Positions 1 to 7,153 of a stretch of DNA of 64,000 nucleotides are shown here, one piece after another. Origin of the DNA: JBKEDS01 sp047975545 (GTDB lineage Bacteria; Bacteroidota; Bacteroidia; Flavobacteriales; Flavobacteriaceae); the NCBI GenBank assembly GCA_047975545.1, contig JBKEDS010000015.1:49843-113842 (forward strand). Direction: 5' to 3'. The number at the start of each line of letters is the position of its first letter. The first letter of the stretch is position 1. A program made the translations under genes and the position numbers. The notes beneath the pieces are model-generated. The model saw only the letters and a program-made list of their open reading frames with translations, searched no databases and was not told the DNA's origin.

Positions 1-2
1 AG

Positions 3-590
3 CTTTTGGAAACCGACTGGGACGAGTCCGTACAAATTGAAAACAAAGGCGATTACATTAACATACAAGGCCGCTTACAGGATATTTTGGCCTTTAGTAA
101 CGGCTTTTACAAAAACCAAATACAAATTGCGCCCGAAATAAACAATTCGTACAACTTTAAAATAAATTACAACACCAAGGCTTATGCCAATATGTTTAAA
201 AGCATTGTAAAAGTTTTAAAGTTGAATATTAAGGAAAAAGAAACCGAGGGCGAAGTTTTGGTTTTTAATACCAACACATCTACATTTTGGGATACCAAAC
301 AAATCGATTGGGGCAACAACAACACCCAGTACCTCATTGGCGATACCGAAATACAGGCCGATAACGTAAGTTTTGGCAATATTAAATACCAATTGGCAAA
401 CTTGTTGCAATCGCCAATTGTATTGGCAAGCCAAACCAATGAAATTAACGAAACCGACTTGCACGATTGGCAAATACACTATAAATATTACGATTTAATG
501 GTAAGCAGCCTACGCGACGACTATGGTATTTTGGTTGAAAAAACAACAGCCCAATACCCCAGCTACGTTATAACCAAAAGGAAAAAGTAG
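3..590 (+). CDS. Uncharacterised protein, C-terminal part (cut by left edge)
   Basis: The reading frame is open to the left edge, so the true start lies outside the window; the first possible start inside it, a TTG at position 6, is probably just an internal Leu codon. About 195 residues remain, ending in a basic tail. The last 80 residues (LANLLQSP, a YYDLMVSSL helix, then YGILVEKT and YVITKR) have the general rhythm of the DUF3738/TIGR03435 domain, which in Bacteroidetes is sometimes attached to thioredoxin-like TlpA proteins. This is a pattern impression, not a confirmed match. No signal peptide or membrane segment is visible in the remaining part. Function unknown; that it is a real coding frame is fairly sure from its length and codon use. 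Confidence 0.6.
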   Translation, partial: LLETDWDESVQIENKGDYINIQGRLQDILAFSNGFYKNQIQIAPEINNSYNFKINYNTKAYANMFKSIVKVLKLNIKEKETEGEVLVFNTNTSTFWDTKQIDWGNNNTQYLIGDTEIQADNVSFGNIKYQLANLLQSPIVLASQTNEINETDLHDWQIHYKYYDLMVSSLRDDYGILVEKTTAQYPSYVITKRKK

Positions 591-592
591 GA

Positions 593-637
593 TATACTGT
601 CGTTAGTAATTATGAGTGGATTCGGATGTTGTCGAAT
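593..637 (+). repeat. Short dispersed repeat, copy resembling 13371-13422
   Basis: The segment contains GGATATACT and then GAGTGGATTCGGA. The same two blocks occur in the same order on the minus strand near 13371-13422, downstream of the HigA-like gene. Both copies sit at the edge of a small accessory gene. Confidence 0.45.
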
Positions 638-652
638 AATAGAGTTTCATAA

Positions 653-1216
653 ATGAGAGATAAAATCAAAAAAAACATATTATATTTTATTGAAGAAATA
701 ATTCCGGTTATTTTAGGAATTTTAATTGCGTTATACATTAACAATTGGAATGAAAGCAGAAAAGAAAAGAGATATATCAATCAAATATTTTCTTCTATTA
801 GCAAAGAATTGAAAGATACTAACGAAGAAATTGACCGAATTATACCATTGCAAAAATCTCTCGTCGACACAATTAGCTTTTACTCCAAAAACAACGACAT
901 AAACTTATTTGATGCTTTAAGAAAGACAAATGGAATGCATATTCCAACAATAAGATTAAATAGTTGGAAAGCAATCTCTAATTCAAAAATCGAATTGGTA
1001 AATTATGAGAAACTTACTTTATTATCAAGGATTGAAGAACAACAGGAATTGATAAAAAATAAAAGCGAATACCTTATGGGGTTTTTATATTCAAACATCC
1101 ATAGCTACGAAAATGAAAAAAAGAAAGTATTGCAAATCCTGATAACGGATTTAATTCAAACCGAAGAAAGTGCGCAAGAAGGAATAAGGAACTTTGAGAA
1201 ACTTGAAAAACAATAA
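653..1216 (+). CDS. DUF6090 family single-pass membrane protein
   Basis: A 187-residue protein with one N-terminal hydrophobic segment (residues about 12-31) leading into INNWNESR. The pattern EEIIPVILGILIALYINNWNE is the hallmark of the DUF6090 family, very common and often multicopy in Flavobacteriia. The rest is charged and predicted helical or coiled-coil, probably periplasmic. The family has no established function. The start ATG follows a 62 bp gap from the upstream gene. Base composition is clearly more AT-rich than neighbours such as ilvE, which fits an accessory patch. The family call is from motif memory. Confidence 0.75.
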   Translation: MRDKIKKNILYFIEEIIPVILGILIALYINNWNESRKEKRYINQIFSSISKELKDTNEEIDRIIPLQKSLVDTISFYSKNNDINLFDALRKTNGMHIPTIRLNSWKAISNSKIELVNYEKLTLLSRIEEQQELIKNKSEYLMGFLYSNIHSYENEKKKVLQILITDLIQTEESAQEGIRNFEKLEKQ

Positions 1217-1432
1217 TGCCTACAGTCAACATTGTATATAAGCACAGTAACAAATTAAAGCCTTAGTTCAAAAAATTCGTGTTTTTAGTCGCTGCTTTGT
1301 TGCCCGCCCTCTTTTAATCCTTAATTTATTATCAAGTGTCAATTTATGTTAATATTGCCATCTTTCAAGCCTAATCTTATTTCAACATAAATTATGAAGT
1401 TTTATTTTAGACTTTTAAAAAGCCAAAATATT
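1217..1432. other. Intergenic region with TGCCTA...ACATTGTATA block
   Basis: No coding sequence is seen. Directly after the DUF6090 stop codon is TGCCTACAGTCAACATTGTA; a similar TGCCTAAAACAATGTATA lies after the HigA-like gene at 13354. The remainder is AT-rich with no hairpin terminator that I can see. Confidence 0.4.
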
Positions 1433-1633
1433 TTAGCATTTTAAAAACAATATTGTTAAGGTTGTAACAAGTCCACTAATCATTAATATGGAGTGCCAGT
1501 AATACATTTTTGAACCCCAAGTCTTTCTCATTTTTTTACTGTTTTCCTTTTTGTAAAATCCGTTAAAAAATTTCCATACAAGAAAAGTTATTATTACAAA
1601 AAGTATTGTTCCTATTAACCAAATTTTTTCCAT
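1433..1633 (-). CDS. Small two-helix membrane protein, unknown function
   Basis: A 66-residue protein with a hydrophobic segment at residues 4-24, a basic linker (KKENSKKMRKTW), and a second hydrophobic segment at residues 47-64 ending in Cys. This hairpin topology and positive-inside linker look like a real small inner-membrane protein. I do not recognise a family. It stands alone between AT-rich intergenic stretches and is transcribed opposite to the gene before it. No promoter is evident. It could still be a chance frame in AT-rich DNA, hence moderate confidence. Confidence 0.5.
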   Translation of the reverse strand: MEKIWLIGTILFVIITFLVWKFFNGFYKKENSKKMRKTWGSKMYYWHSILMISGLVTTLTILFLKC

Positions 1634-1866
1634 ATTCTAAAGTCTTTTATTTTTATAGTTTTTTGAACGCAGGTCTCGATTCTACCTCGTCAAGTTCGGC
1701 ACATGCTGCTCGACCTAACAATCCATAATGCGTTATAATATTTAGTTTTTTATATCGGAATATATTAATCGAACTCAGGTTAAAAGTGTAATATCATTGT
1801 TTATCAAATTGTTGCCAACCACTTCGCGTAAAAATAACAACTCGTTTTTTTGAAATATGATTGGTG

Positions 1867-2934
1867 CTACCCAACCTTAAAACGCCACCCAAAAGCATCT
1901 TCGGCTTTGTTGGTTTGTATATCGGTTATGCGTTTCTTTAAAAAGTCGGCATAAGCATTTTCTATTTCGGGAAGCTCAAAATCCTCATCCTTGTACCCAA
2001 ACCCCGAAATGGGCGAAATTACCGCAGCCGTACCCGCACCAAACATTTCCTTTAAGCTGCTGTTTCTGGCAGCCTCAACAACTTCGTGAACCGATAATTT
2101 TCTAACCTCAACGTTCAAGCCTTCGGATTTTGCAAGTTCTATAATACTTTTTCGGGTAATGCCGTCCAAAATCCTGTCACTGGTCGGGGCGGTTATAAGC
2201 GTATCGTTAATGCGAACAAAAATATTCATGGCACCAGCTTCTTCAATATATTCGTGGCTGGTATCGTCGGTCCAAATAACTTGCTGGTAGCCTTTTTCAA
2301 TAGCCAATTGGGTAGGGTAAAACTGCCCGGCATAATTGCCGCCCGCTTTGGCAAAGCCCACGCCACCATTGGCCGAACGCGAGTATTTTTGTTCGATAAG
2401 CACTTTCACTTTTCCCGAAAAATAAGCGCCCGAAGGTGCCGTGGCTATAATAAATTTATAAGCGTTGGCGGGCGAAGCATGAAACCCATTGCCCGAAGCA
2501 AACACAAACGGACGAATGTACAACGAACTGCCCTCCTTGGTGGGAATCCAGGCTTCGTCCACTTTTAAAAGCGTTTTTAGGCCTTCCATAAAATAATTTT
2601 CGGGAATTTCGGGAATGGCCAAACGCTTGGACGAAATGTTTAAGCGCTTACAGTTGTCAACCGGGCGGAACAAAAATATGTTGTTATTAGCATCCTTATA
2701 AGCCTTCATACCCTCGAAAACCGACTGCCCGTAATGAAAAATCTTGGCCGAAGGGTCCAAAGTTAAAGGGTGGTAAGGCACTACTTTAGGCATTTGCCAT
2801 TTGCCGTCCTTAAAATCGCATTCCAGCATGTGGTCCGAAAACACGCTGCCAAAGGCCAAATTATTAAAATCTACTTCGCTAAGTTTGCTATTGGTTGTTT
2901 TTACAACTTCTATCGTTAAATTATCTTGGTTCAT
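1867..2934 (-). CDS. ilvE: Branched-chain amino acid aminotransferase
   Basis: A 355-residue fold-type IV PLP enzyme, full length for the BCAT type II family. It exchanges amino groups between Leu, Ile or Val and 2-oxoglutarate in the cytoplasm, the last step of synthesis and first of degradation. Seen: FHYGQSVFEGMKAY at 66-79, YIRPFVF at 139-145, the PLP-binding lysine K196 in GFAKAGGNYAG, and EEAGAMNIFV near 232. An HMG-CoA lyase homologue lies 3.3 kb away on the other strand, possibly the downstream end of leucine degradation, but they are not one operon. A TAnnTTTG-type -7 element lies upstream on the minus strand. Confidence 0.96.
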   Translation of the reverse strand: MNQDNLTIEVVKTTNSKLSEVDFNNLAFGSVFSDHMLECDFKDGKWQMPKVVPYHPLTLDPSAKIFHYGQSVFEGMKAYKDANNNIFLFRPVDNCKRLNISSKRLAIPEIPENYFMEGLKTLLKVDEAWIPTKEGSSLYIRPFVFASGNGFHASPANAYKFIIATAPSGAYFSGKVKVLIEQKYSRSANGGVGFAKAGGNYAGQFYPTQLAIEKGYQQVIWTDDTSHEYIEEAGAMNIFVRINDTLITAPTSDRILDGITRKSIIELAKSEGLNVEVRKLSVHEVVEAARNSSLKEMFGAGTAAVISPISGFGYKDEDFELPEIENAYADFLKKRITDIQTNKAEDAFGWRFKVG

Positions 2935-2957
2935 ACGCTTGTTTGTAAGTAATAATA

Positions 2958-2965
2958 CAAAATTA
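2958..2965 (-). promoter_or_regulatory. Candidate -7 element for ilvE
   Basis: On the minus strand this reads TAATTTTG, matching the Bacteroidetes -7 consensus TAnnTTTG, about 23 nt before the ilvE start. No good TTG -33 element is present at the usual spacing, so the assignment is tentative. Confidence 0.4.
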
Positions 2966-3060
2966 TAAAATATAATAGTCTTTTGCGCTTATAATTTCAA
3001 CTAATATAAATGATTATTCCGAAATGTTAAAAACAGGTTCAAAATTAAAAATTATCCGTG

Positions 3061-3068
3061 TATTTTTG
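3061..3068 (+). promoter_or_regulatory. Candidate -7 element for mnmD
   Basis: TATTTTTG matches TAnnTTTG. It ends 20 nt before the GTG at 3089 but only 5 nt before the TTG at 3074, which supports the GTG as the true mnmD start. The -33 element is weak. Confidence 0.45.
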
Positions 3069-3088
3069 ATGTATTGAAATATTTTAAA

Positions 3089-3760
3089 GTGAAACGAAAC
3101 ATAATTATAACTGCCGATGGCTCCAAAACCATTCAAATTGAAGATTGGAACGAGCAGTACCACTCCAAGCACGGTGCCATTCAGGAGGGCTACCATGTTT
3201 TTATAAAGCATGGTTTAAATTTTTATGGCGAAGCCTATCCGCAAACCACTTCAATTTCAATTTTAGAAATAGGTTTCGGTACGGGCTTAAACGCCTTTAT
3301 AACACTTTTGGAAACCGAAAAAAAGAATATGGCCGTTAATTATGTTGGTATTGAAGCCTATCCGGTTTCAATGGACGAGGCAAAACAACTTAATTATGCC
3401 CGGCAGTTGCAAAAGGATGGCGGTTTGTTTAAAAAGTTACATACACTACCTTGGGAAACCAAGCATGATGTTTCCCCTTTATTTTCCTTAACAAAACAAA
3501 ACAAGTTTTTTGGCGAAATTACCGAAACCGATAGCTTTAACCTCATTTATTTCGATGCGTTTGGCGCCAGGGTACAACCCGAGTTATGGACGGAGGATAT
3601 TTTTAAGATAATGCACAAAGCCCTAAAAAACCAAGGCGTTTTGGTAACCTATTCGGCAAAAGGCAGCGTGCGCCGTGCCATGCAAAATGTTGGCTTTATG
3701 GTTGAAAAACTGCCCGGCCCGCCCGGAAAGCGGGAAATGCTCCGTGCCGTTAAATTATGA
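3089..3760 (+). CDS. mnmD: tRNA (mnm5s2U34)-methyltransferase MnmD
   Basis: A 223-residue SAM-dependent methyltransferase of the MnmD (DUF752) type, which adds the final methyl group of mnm5s2U at tRNA position 34. It corresponds to the N-terminal domain of E. coli MnmC, without the FAD oxidase domain, as is usual in Bacteroidetes. Seen: WNEQYHSKHGA near the N terminus, SAM-binding motif ILEIGFGTGLN, FDAFGARVQPELWT, and the C-terminal RRAMQNVGF and PGPPGKREM blocks typical of the family. The frame can be extended to a TTG at 3074, but the GTG at 3089 gives the conserved MKRNIIITADGS start and correct promoter spacing. Convergent with pepT, 15 bp apart. Confidence 0.92.
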   Translation: MKRNIIITADGSKTIQIEDWNEQYHSKHGAIQEGYHVFIKHGLNFYGEAYPQTTSISILEIGFGTGLNAFITLLETEKKNMAVNYVGIEAYPVSMDEAKQLNYARQLQKDGGLFKKLHTLPWETKHDVSPLFSLTKQNKFFGEITETDSFNLIYFDAFGARVQPELWTEDIFKIMHKALKNQGVLVTYSAKGSVRRAMQNVGFMVEKLPGPPGKREMLRAVKL

Positions 3761-3775
3761 CAACTTGGGCTGGTA

Positions 3776-5023
3776 TTAACTGTTAGCGTGTTGCTTTGCC
3801 GTTAACTCGGCTATTTTGCAAATTACCTGCGTGGCCTTAACCATACTTTCAACAGGAACGTACTCGTAACGACCATGAAAATTGTGCCCACCGGCAAAAA
3901 TATTGGGGCAAGGCAATCCCATATAGCTTAACTGCGAGCCATCGGTACCGCCACGAATGGCCTTGATAAGGGGCTTTATGCCCAATTGTTTCATGGCTTC
4001 CTCGGCAATATTTACAATGTGCATAACGGGTTCAACCTTTTCTTTCATATTGTAGTATTGGTCCTTTATTTCGGTTGAAATAACCTCCCTGCCGTATTGC
4101 GAGTTAAGTTCGGCGGTAAGTTTTTGCATTACTTCCTTTCTGGCCTCGAAATGTTTGCGGTCGTGGTCGCGGATAATGTATTGCAAAACGGTTTTTTCAA
4201 CGTCGCCTTTTATGGCATATAGGTGAAAAAAACCTTGGTAGCCTTCGGTGTGTTCGGGGGTTTCCAGCCTTGGCAACGAGTTAATAAATTCTTGGGCAAT
4301 GTACATGGAATTTACCATTTTGCCTTTAGCATAACCGGGGTGTACTATCTTGCCTTTTATGGTAACCACGGCTCCGGCGGCGTTAAAGTTTTCGTACTCC
4401 AACTCGCCAATCTGGCTGCCGTCCATGGTATAGGCCCAATCGGCATTAAAATTTTTAACATCGAATTTGTGTGCGCCGCGCCCTATTTCCTCATCGGGGG
4501 TAAAGCCAACCCGAATAGTGCCGTGCTTAATTTCGGGGTGTTGTATTAAATATTCCATGGCCGTAATAATTTCGCAAATCCCTGCTTTATCGTCTGCACC
4601 AAGTAGGGTCGTGCCGTCGGTGGTAATTAGGGTTTGGCCTTTGTACAACAGCAAATCGTCGAAATAATCCGGGGAAAGCACAATGTTTTCTTCTTCATTT
4701 AAAACAATATCCTTGCCGTTATAGTCTTCAATAATTTGGGGCTTTACATTGGCTCCGGTAAAATCGGGCGAGGTGTCGAAGTGCGAAATAAACCCGATAG
4801 TTGGTACGTCGTGGCTTACATTGCTCGGCAGGGTGGCCATAATATAAGCATTGTTGTCTATGCTAACATCGTGCATGCCAATAGCTTTTAGTTCTTCTGC
4901 CAAATTATTGGCCAAGTGCCATTGTTTTTCGGTGCTTGGCGTGGTTTCCGAGGTAGGGTCCGACTCGGTATCTATGGTTGCGTAACTAATAAAACGGTTA
5001 ATGATGTGTGCTTTGGAAATCAT
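3776..5023 (-). CDS. pepT: Peptidase T (tripeptide aminopeptidase)
   Basis: A 415-residue M20 family metallopeptidase that removes the N-terminal residue of tripeptides in the cytoplasm. Seen in order: ISHFDTSPD (zinc His and catalytic Asp), LLGADDKAGI (bridging Asp), TPDEEIGRGA (catalytic and zinc Glu), MDGSQIGE, and the late zinc-ligand region GGHNFHGRYE. The frame runs 26 codons further upstream, but I chose the ATG at 5023 because MISKAHIINRFISYATIDTE is the normal start and the upstream residues are polar, unlike the family. It is divergent from pyrD; a minus-strand -7 element lies at 5059-5066. Confidence 0.95.
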   Translation of the reverse strand: MISKAHIINRFISYATIDTESDPTSETTPSTEKQWHLANNLAEELKAIGMHDVSIDNNAYIMATLPSNVSHDVPTIGFISHFDTSPDFTGANVKPQIIEDYNGKDIVLNEEENIVLSPDYFDDLLLYKGQTLITTDGTTLLGADDKAGICEIITAMEYLIQHPEIKHGTIRVGFTPDEEIGRGAHKFDVKNFNADWAYTMDGSQIGELEYENFNAAGAVVTIKGKIVHPGYAKGKMVNSMYIAQEFINSLPRLETPEHTEGYQGFFHLYAIKGDVEKTVLQYIIRDHDRKHFEARKEVMQKLTAELNSQYGREVISTEIKDQYYNMKEKVEPVMHIVNIAEEAMKQLGIKPLIKAIRGGTDGSQLSYMGLPCPNIFAGGHNFHGRYEYVPVESMVKATQVICKIAELTAKQHANS

Positions 5024-5058
5024 AATGAAGCTGTTTTTGTTGATAGTTTTACGGGTTT

Positions 5059-5066
5059 CAAAAGTA
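5059..5066 (-). promoter_or_regulatory. Candidate -7 element for pepT
   Basis: Reads TACTTTTG on the minus strand, matching TAnnTTTG, 35 nt before the chosen pepT start. Its position inside the longer open frame also argues against the upstream start. No clear -33 TTG. Confidence 0.4.
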
Positions 5067-5093
5067 CGATTATTAATTTTTTTGCTTGTAGAA

Positions 5094-5124
5094 TTGTCCA
5101 ATTTTTTAATTCGGAGTATTTTTG
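5094..5124 (+). promoter_or_regulatory. Promoter of pyrD
   Basis: TTG at 5094-5096 and TATTTTTG at 5117-5124 are separated by 20 bp, a good match to the Bacteroidetes sigma-A promoter pattern. The pyrD start codon follows 16 nt later. Confidence 0.65.
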
Positions 5125-5139
5125 CATAAATAAAACAGG

Positions 5140-6177
5140 ATGTACAAATTATTATTACGCCCGCTTCTTTTTAAGTTCGACCCGGAACGCATTCACCATT
5201 TCACCTTTTCATTAATAAAAATTTGTTCTAAAATCCCAGGTTTTAAGGGGATTTTTAGAAGTTTATATGTTGTGGACGATAAGCGTTTGGAACGGAATGT
5301 TTTTGGATTAACCTTTAAAAATCCCGTTGGTTTGGCGGCAGGTTTCGATAAAAATGCGGTACTGTACAACGAACTGGCCAATTTTGGTTTTGGCTTTATT
5401 GAAATAGGAACGGTAACCCCAAAAGGGCAAGCGGGAAACCCCAAAAAAAGGCTATTTCGCCTAAAGAACGACCAAGGTATTATAAACCGTATGGGGTTTA
5501 ATAACGAAGGTGTTGAAGCCGCCATTGCCCAACTTAAAAAAAACAAGGGAAACTTAATAATTGGCGGAAACATAGGCAAGAATACCAATACCAAGCCCGA
5601 GGATTATACCAAGGATTATTTGGCCTGCTTTAATGCGCTGCACCCTTATGTAGATTATTTTGTACTTAACGTAAGTTGCCCCAACGTGGGCAGCCATGCC
5701 AAACTTAACGATAAGGATTATTTGGAAGAACTCATAGGTGCCGTACAAACGGCCAATAAAACATTTGAAAAACAAAAGCCCATTTTGTTGAAAATAGCAC
5801 CGGACTTAAATAATGTTCAATTAGACGAAATAGTAGAATTGGTAATTACCACAAAACTCGATGGTGTTATAGCCAGTAACACCTCGGTAGACCGGAGCGG
5901 ACTAAAAGCCCCCAAAACCCAATTGGAATCTATTGGCAACGGTGGTTTAAGCGGACAACCCATTAAGGACAAAAGCACCAAGGTTATTAAATACTTGGCC
6001 GATAAAAGTAACAGGGCTTTTCCTATTATCGGGGTTGGCGGTATCCATTCGGCAAGCGATGCCTTGGAAAAACTACGGGCCGGGGCCAGTTTGGTACAAG
6101 TATATACCGGATTTATATATGAAGGCCCAAGTTTGGTAAAGACCATAAATAAAGCCGTTATAGATGCAGGAGCGTAA
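5140..6177 (+). CDS. pyrD: Dihydroorotate dehydrogenase, class 2-like
   Basis: A 345-residue FMN enzyme that oxidises dihydroorotate to orotate in pyrimidine synthesis. The length and the N-terminal helical extension (residues 1-45, FDPERIHHFTFSLIK) are those of membrane-associated, quinone-dependent class 2 enzymes. Seen: NPVGLAAGFDKNA at 61-73, IEIGTVTPKGQ near 88, IIGGNIGKN near 140, SNTSVDR, and GVGGIHSASDA for phosphate binding. The catalytic-base loop reads NVSCPNV with Cys180, where E. coli class 2 PyrD has Ser175 (NISSPNT) and class 1 enzymes have Cys. It is followed 26 bp later by the HMG-CoA lyase homologue on the same strand. Confidence 0.93.
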   Translation: MYKLLLRPLLFKFDPERIHHFTFSLIKICSKIPGFKGIFRSLYVVDDKRLERNVFGLTFKNPVGLAAGFDKNAVLYNELANFGFGFIEIGTVTPKGQAGNPKKRLFRLKNDQGIINRMGFNNEGVEAAIAQLKKNKGNLIIGGNIGKNTNTKPEDYTKDYLACFNALHPYVDYFVLNVSCPNVGSHAKLNDKDYLEELIGAVQTANKTFEKQKPILLKIAPDLNNVQLDEIVELVITTKLDGVIASNTSVDRSGLKAPKTQLESIGNGGLSGQPIKDKSTKVIKYLADKSNRAFPIIGVGGIHSASDALEKLRAGASLVQVYTGFIYEGPSLVKTINKAVIDAGA

Positions 6178-6203
6178 CAATTTTTAGTATCTTCCCCTTT
6201 GTT

Positions 6204-7067
6204 ATGCCAAATCCAGTTAAAATAATAGAATGCCCGCGCGATGCCATGCAAGGCATTAAGGCATTTATACCAACGGTAAAAAAGGCACAGTATATCCAGT
6301 CGTTGTTGCGTGTGGGGTTCGATACTATCGATTTTGGCAGTTTTGTGTCGCCCAAGGCCATCCCGCAAATGGCCGATACGGCCGAGGTTTTGTCGCAACT
6401 CGATTTAAGTACAACGACCAGCAAGCTGTTGGCCATTATTGCCAATGTGCGGGGCGCGGAGGATGCTTGCCAACATCCCGAAATTGCGTATTTAGGTTAT
6501 CCGTTTTCAATTTCCGAAAACTTCCAGATGCGCAACACGCACAAAACCATAGCACAATCGGTGGAAACCTTGGATGAAATTTTAAATATTGCCAATAAAG
6601 CGGGTAAAGAAGCAGTGGTTTATATTTCCATGGGTTTTGGCAACCCATACGGCGATCCTTGGGATGTTGATGTGGTGGCGCAATGGACACAGCGGTTAAG
6701 CAATATGGGCGTAAAAACTTTATCGTTAAGCGATACGGTTGGCGTTGCAACGCCCGAGAGCATTTCGTATTTGTTTTCAAACCTTATCCCGCAATACCCA
6801 AACGTAGAGTTTGGGGCGCATTTGCATACTACGCCCAATACATGGTTCGAAAAAATAGATGCGGCCCACAATGCAGGTTGCAAACGTTTCGATGGCGCCA
6901 TTCAAGGCTTTGGCGGCTGCCCTATGGCCACAAACGAATTAACGGGCAATATGCCAACGGAAAAGTTGTTGTCCTATTTCACTTCAAAAAAAGCAAACCC
7001 TTTAAATGCTTTAAGTTTCGAGAGCGCACACAACGAGGCCACTAAAATATTTAGTATGTATCATTAA
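6204..7067 (+). CDS. Hydroxymethylglutaryl-CoA lyase
   Basis: A 287-residue HMGL-like (DRE-TIM barrel) protein, expected to cleave HMG-CoA to acetoacetate and acetyl-CoA at the end of leucine catabolism. Seen: VKIIECPRDAMQGIKAFIPT at the N terminus, DTIDFGSFVSPKAIPQMADT, HLHTTPN (metal-binding histidines), and the signature IQGFGGCPMATNELTGNMPT with the catalytic-loop Cys. The first motif is CPRDAMQ instead of the textbook GPRDGLQ; it retains the Arg-Asp pair, so the lyase call stands but substrate range could differ. Probably cotranscribed with pyrD because only 26 bp separate them. Confidence 0.85.
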   Translation: MPNPVKIIECPRDAMQGIKAFIPTVKKAQYIQSLLRVGFDTIDFGSFVSPKAIPQMADTAEVLSQLDLSTTTSKLLAIIANVRGAEDACQHPEIAYLGYPFSISENFQMRNTHKTIAQSVETLDEILNIANKAGKEAVVYISMGFGNPYGDPWDVDVVAQWTQRLSNMGVKTLSLSDTVGVATPESISYLFSNLIPQYPNVEFGAHLHTTPNTWFEKIDAAHNAGCKRFDGAIQGFGGCPMATNELTGNMPTEKLLSYFTSKKANPLNALSFESAHNEATKIFSMYH

Positions 7068-7153
7068 GGGTTTTTTAATATTTTTTTAACACTTCAATTT
7101 TAAACTATTGTAAGCCAACTCGGTCTAAGGCTCTGTAACCAAATGCCAAAATT

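Noticed and set aside
1660..1760. tRNA or attC-like structure
   Set aside because: Some short complementary blocks exist (CTCGTC, GCGTTATA) but no cloverleaf and no clear attC core pair could be drawn.
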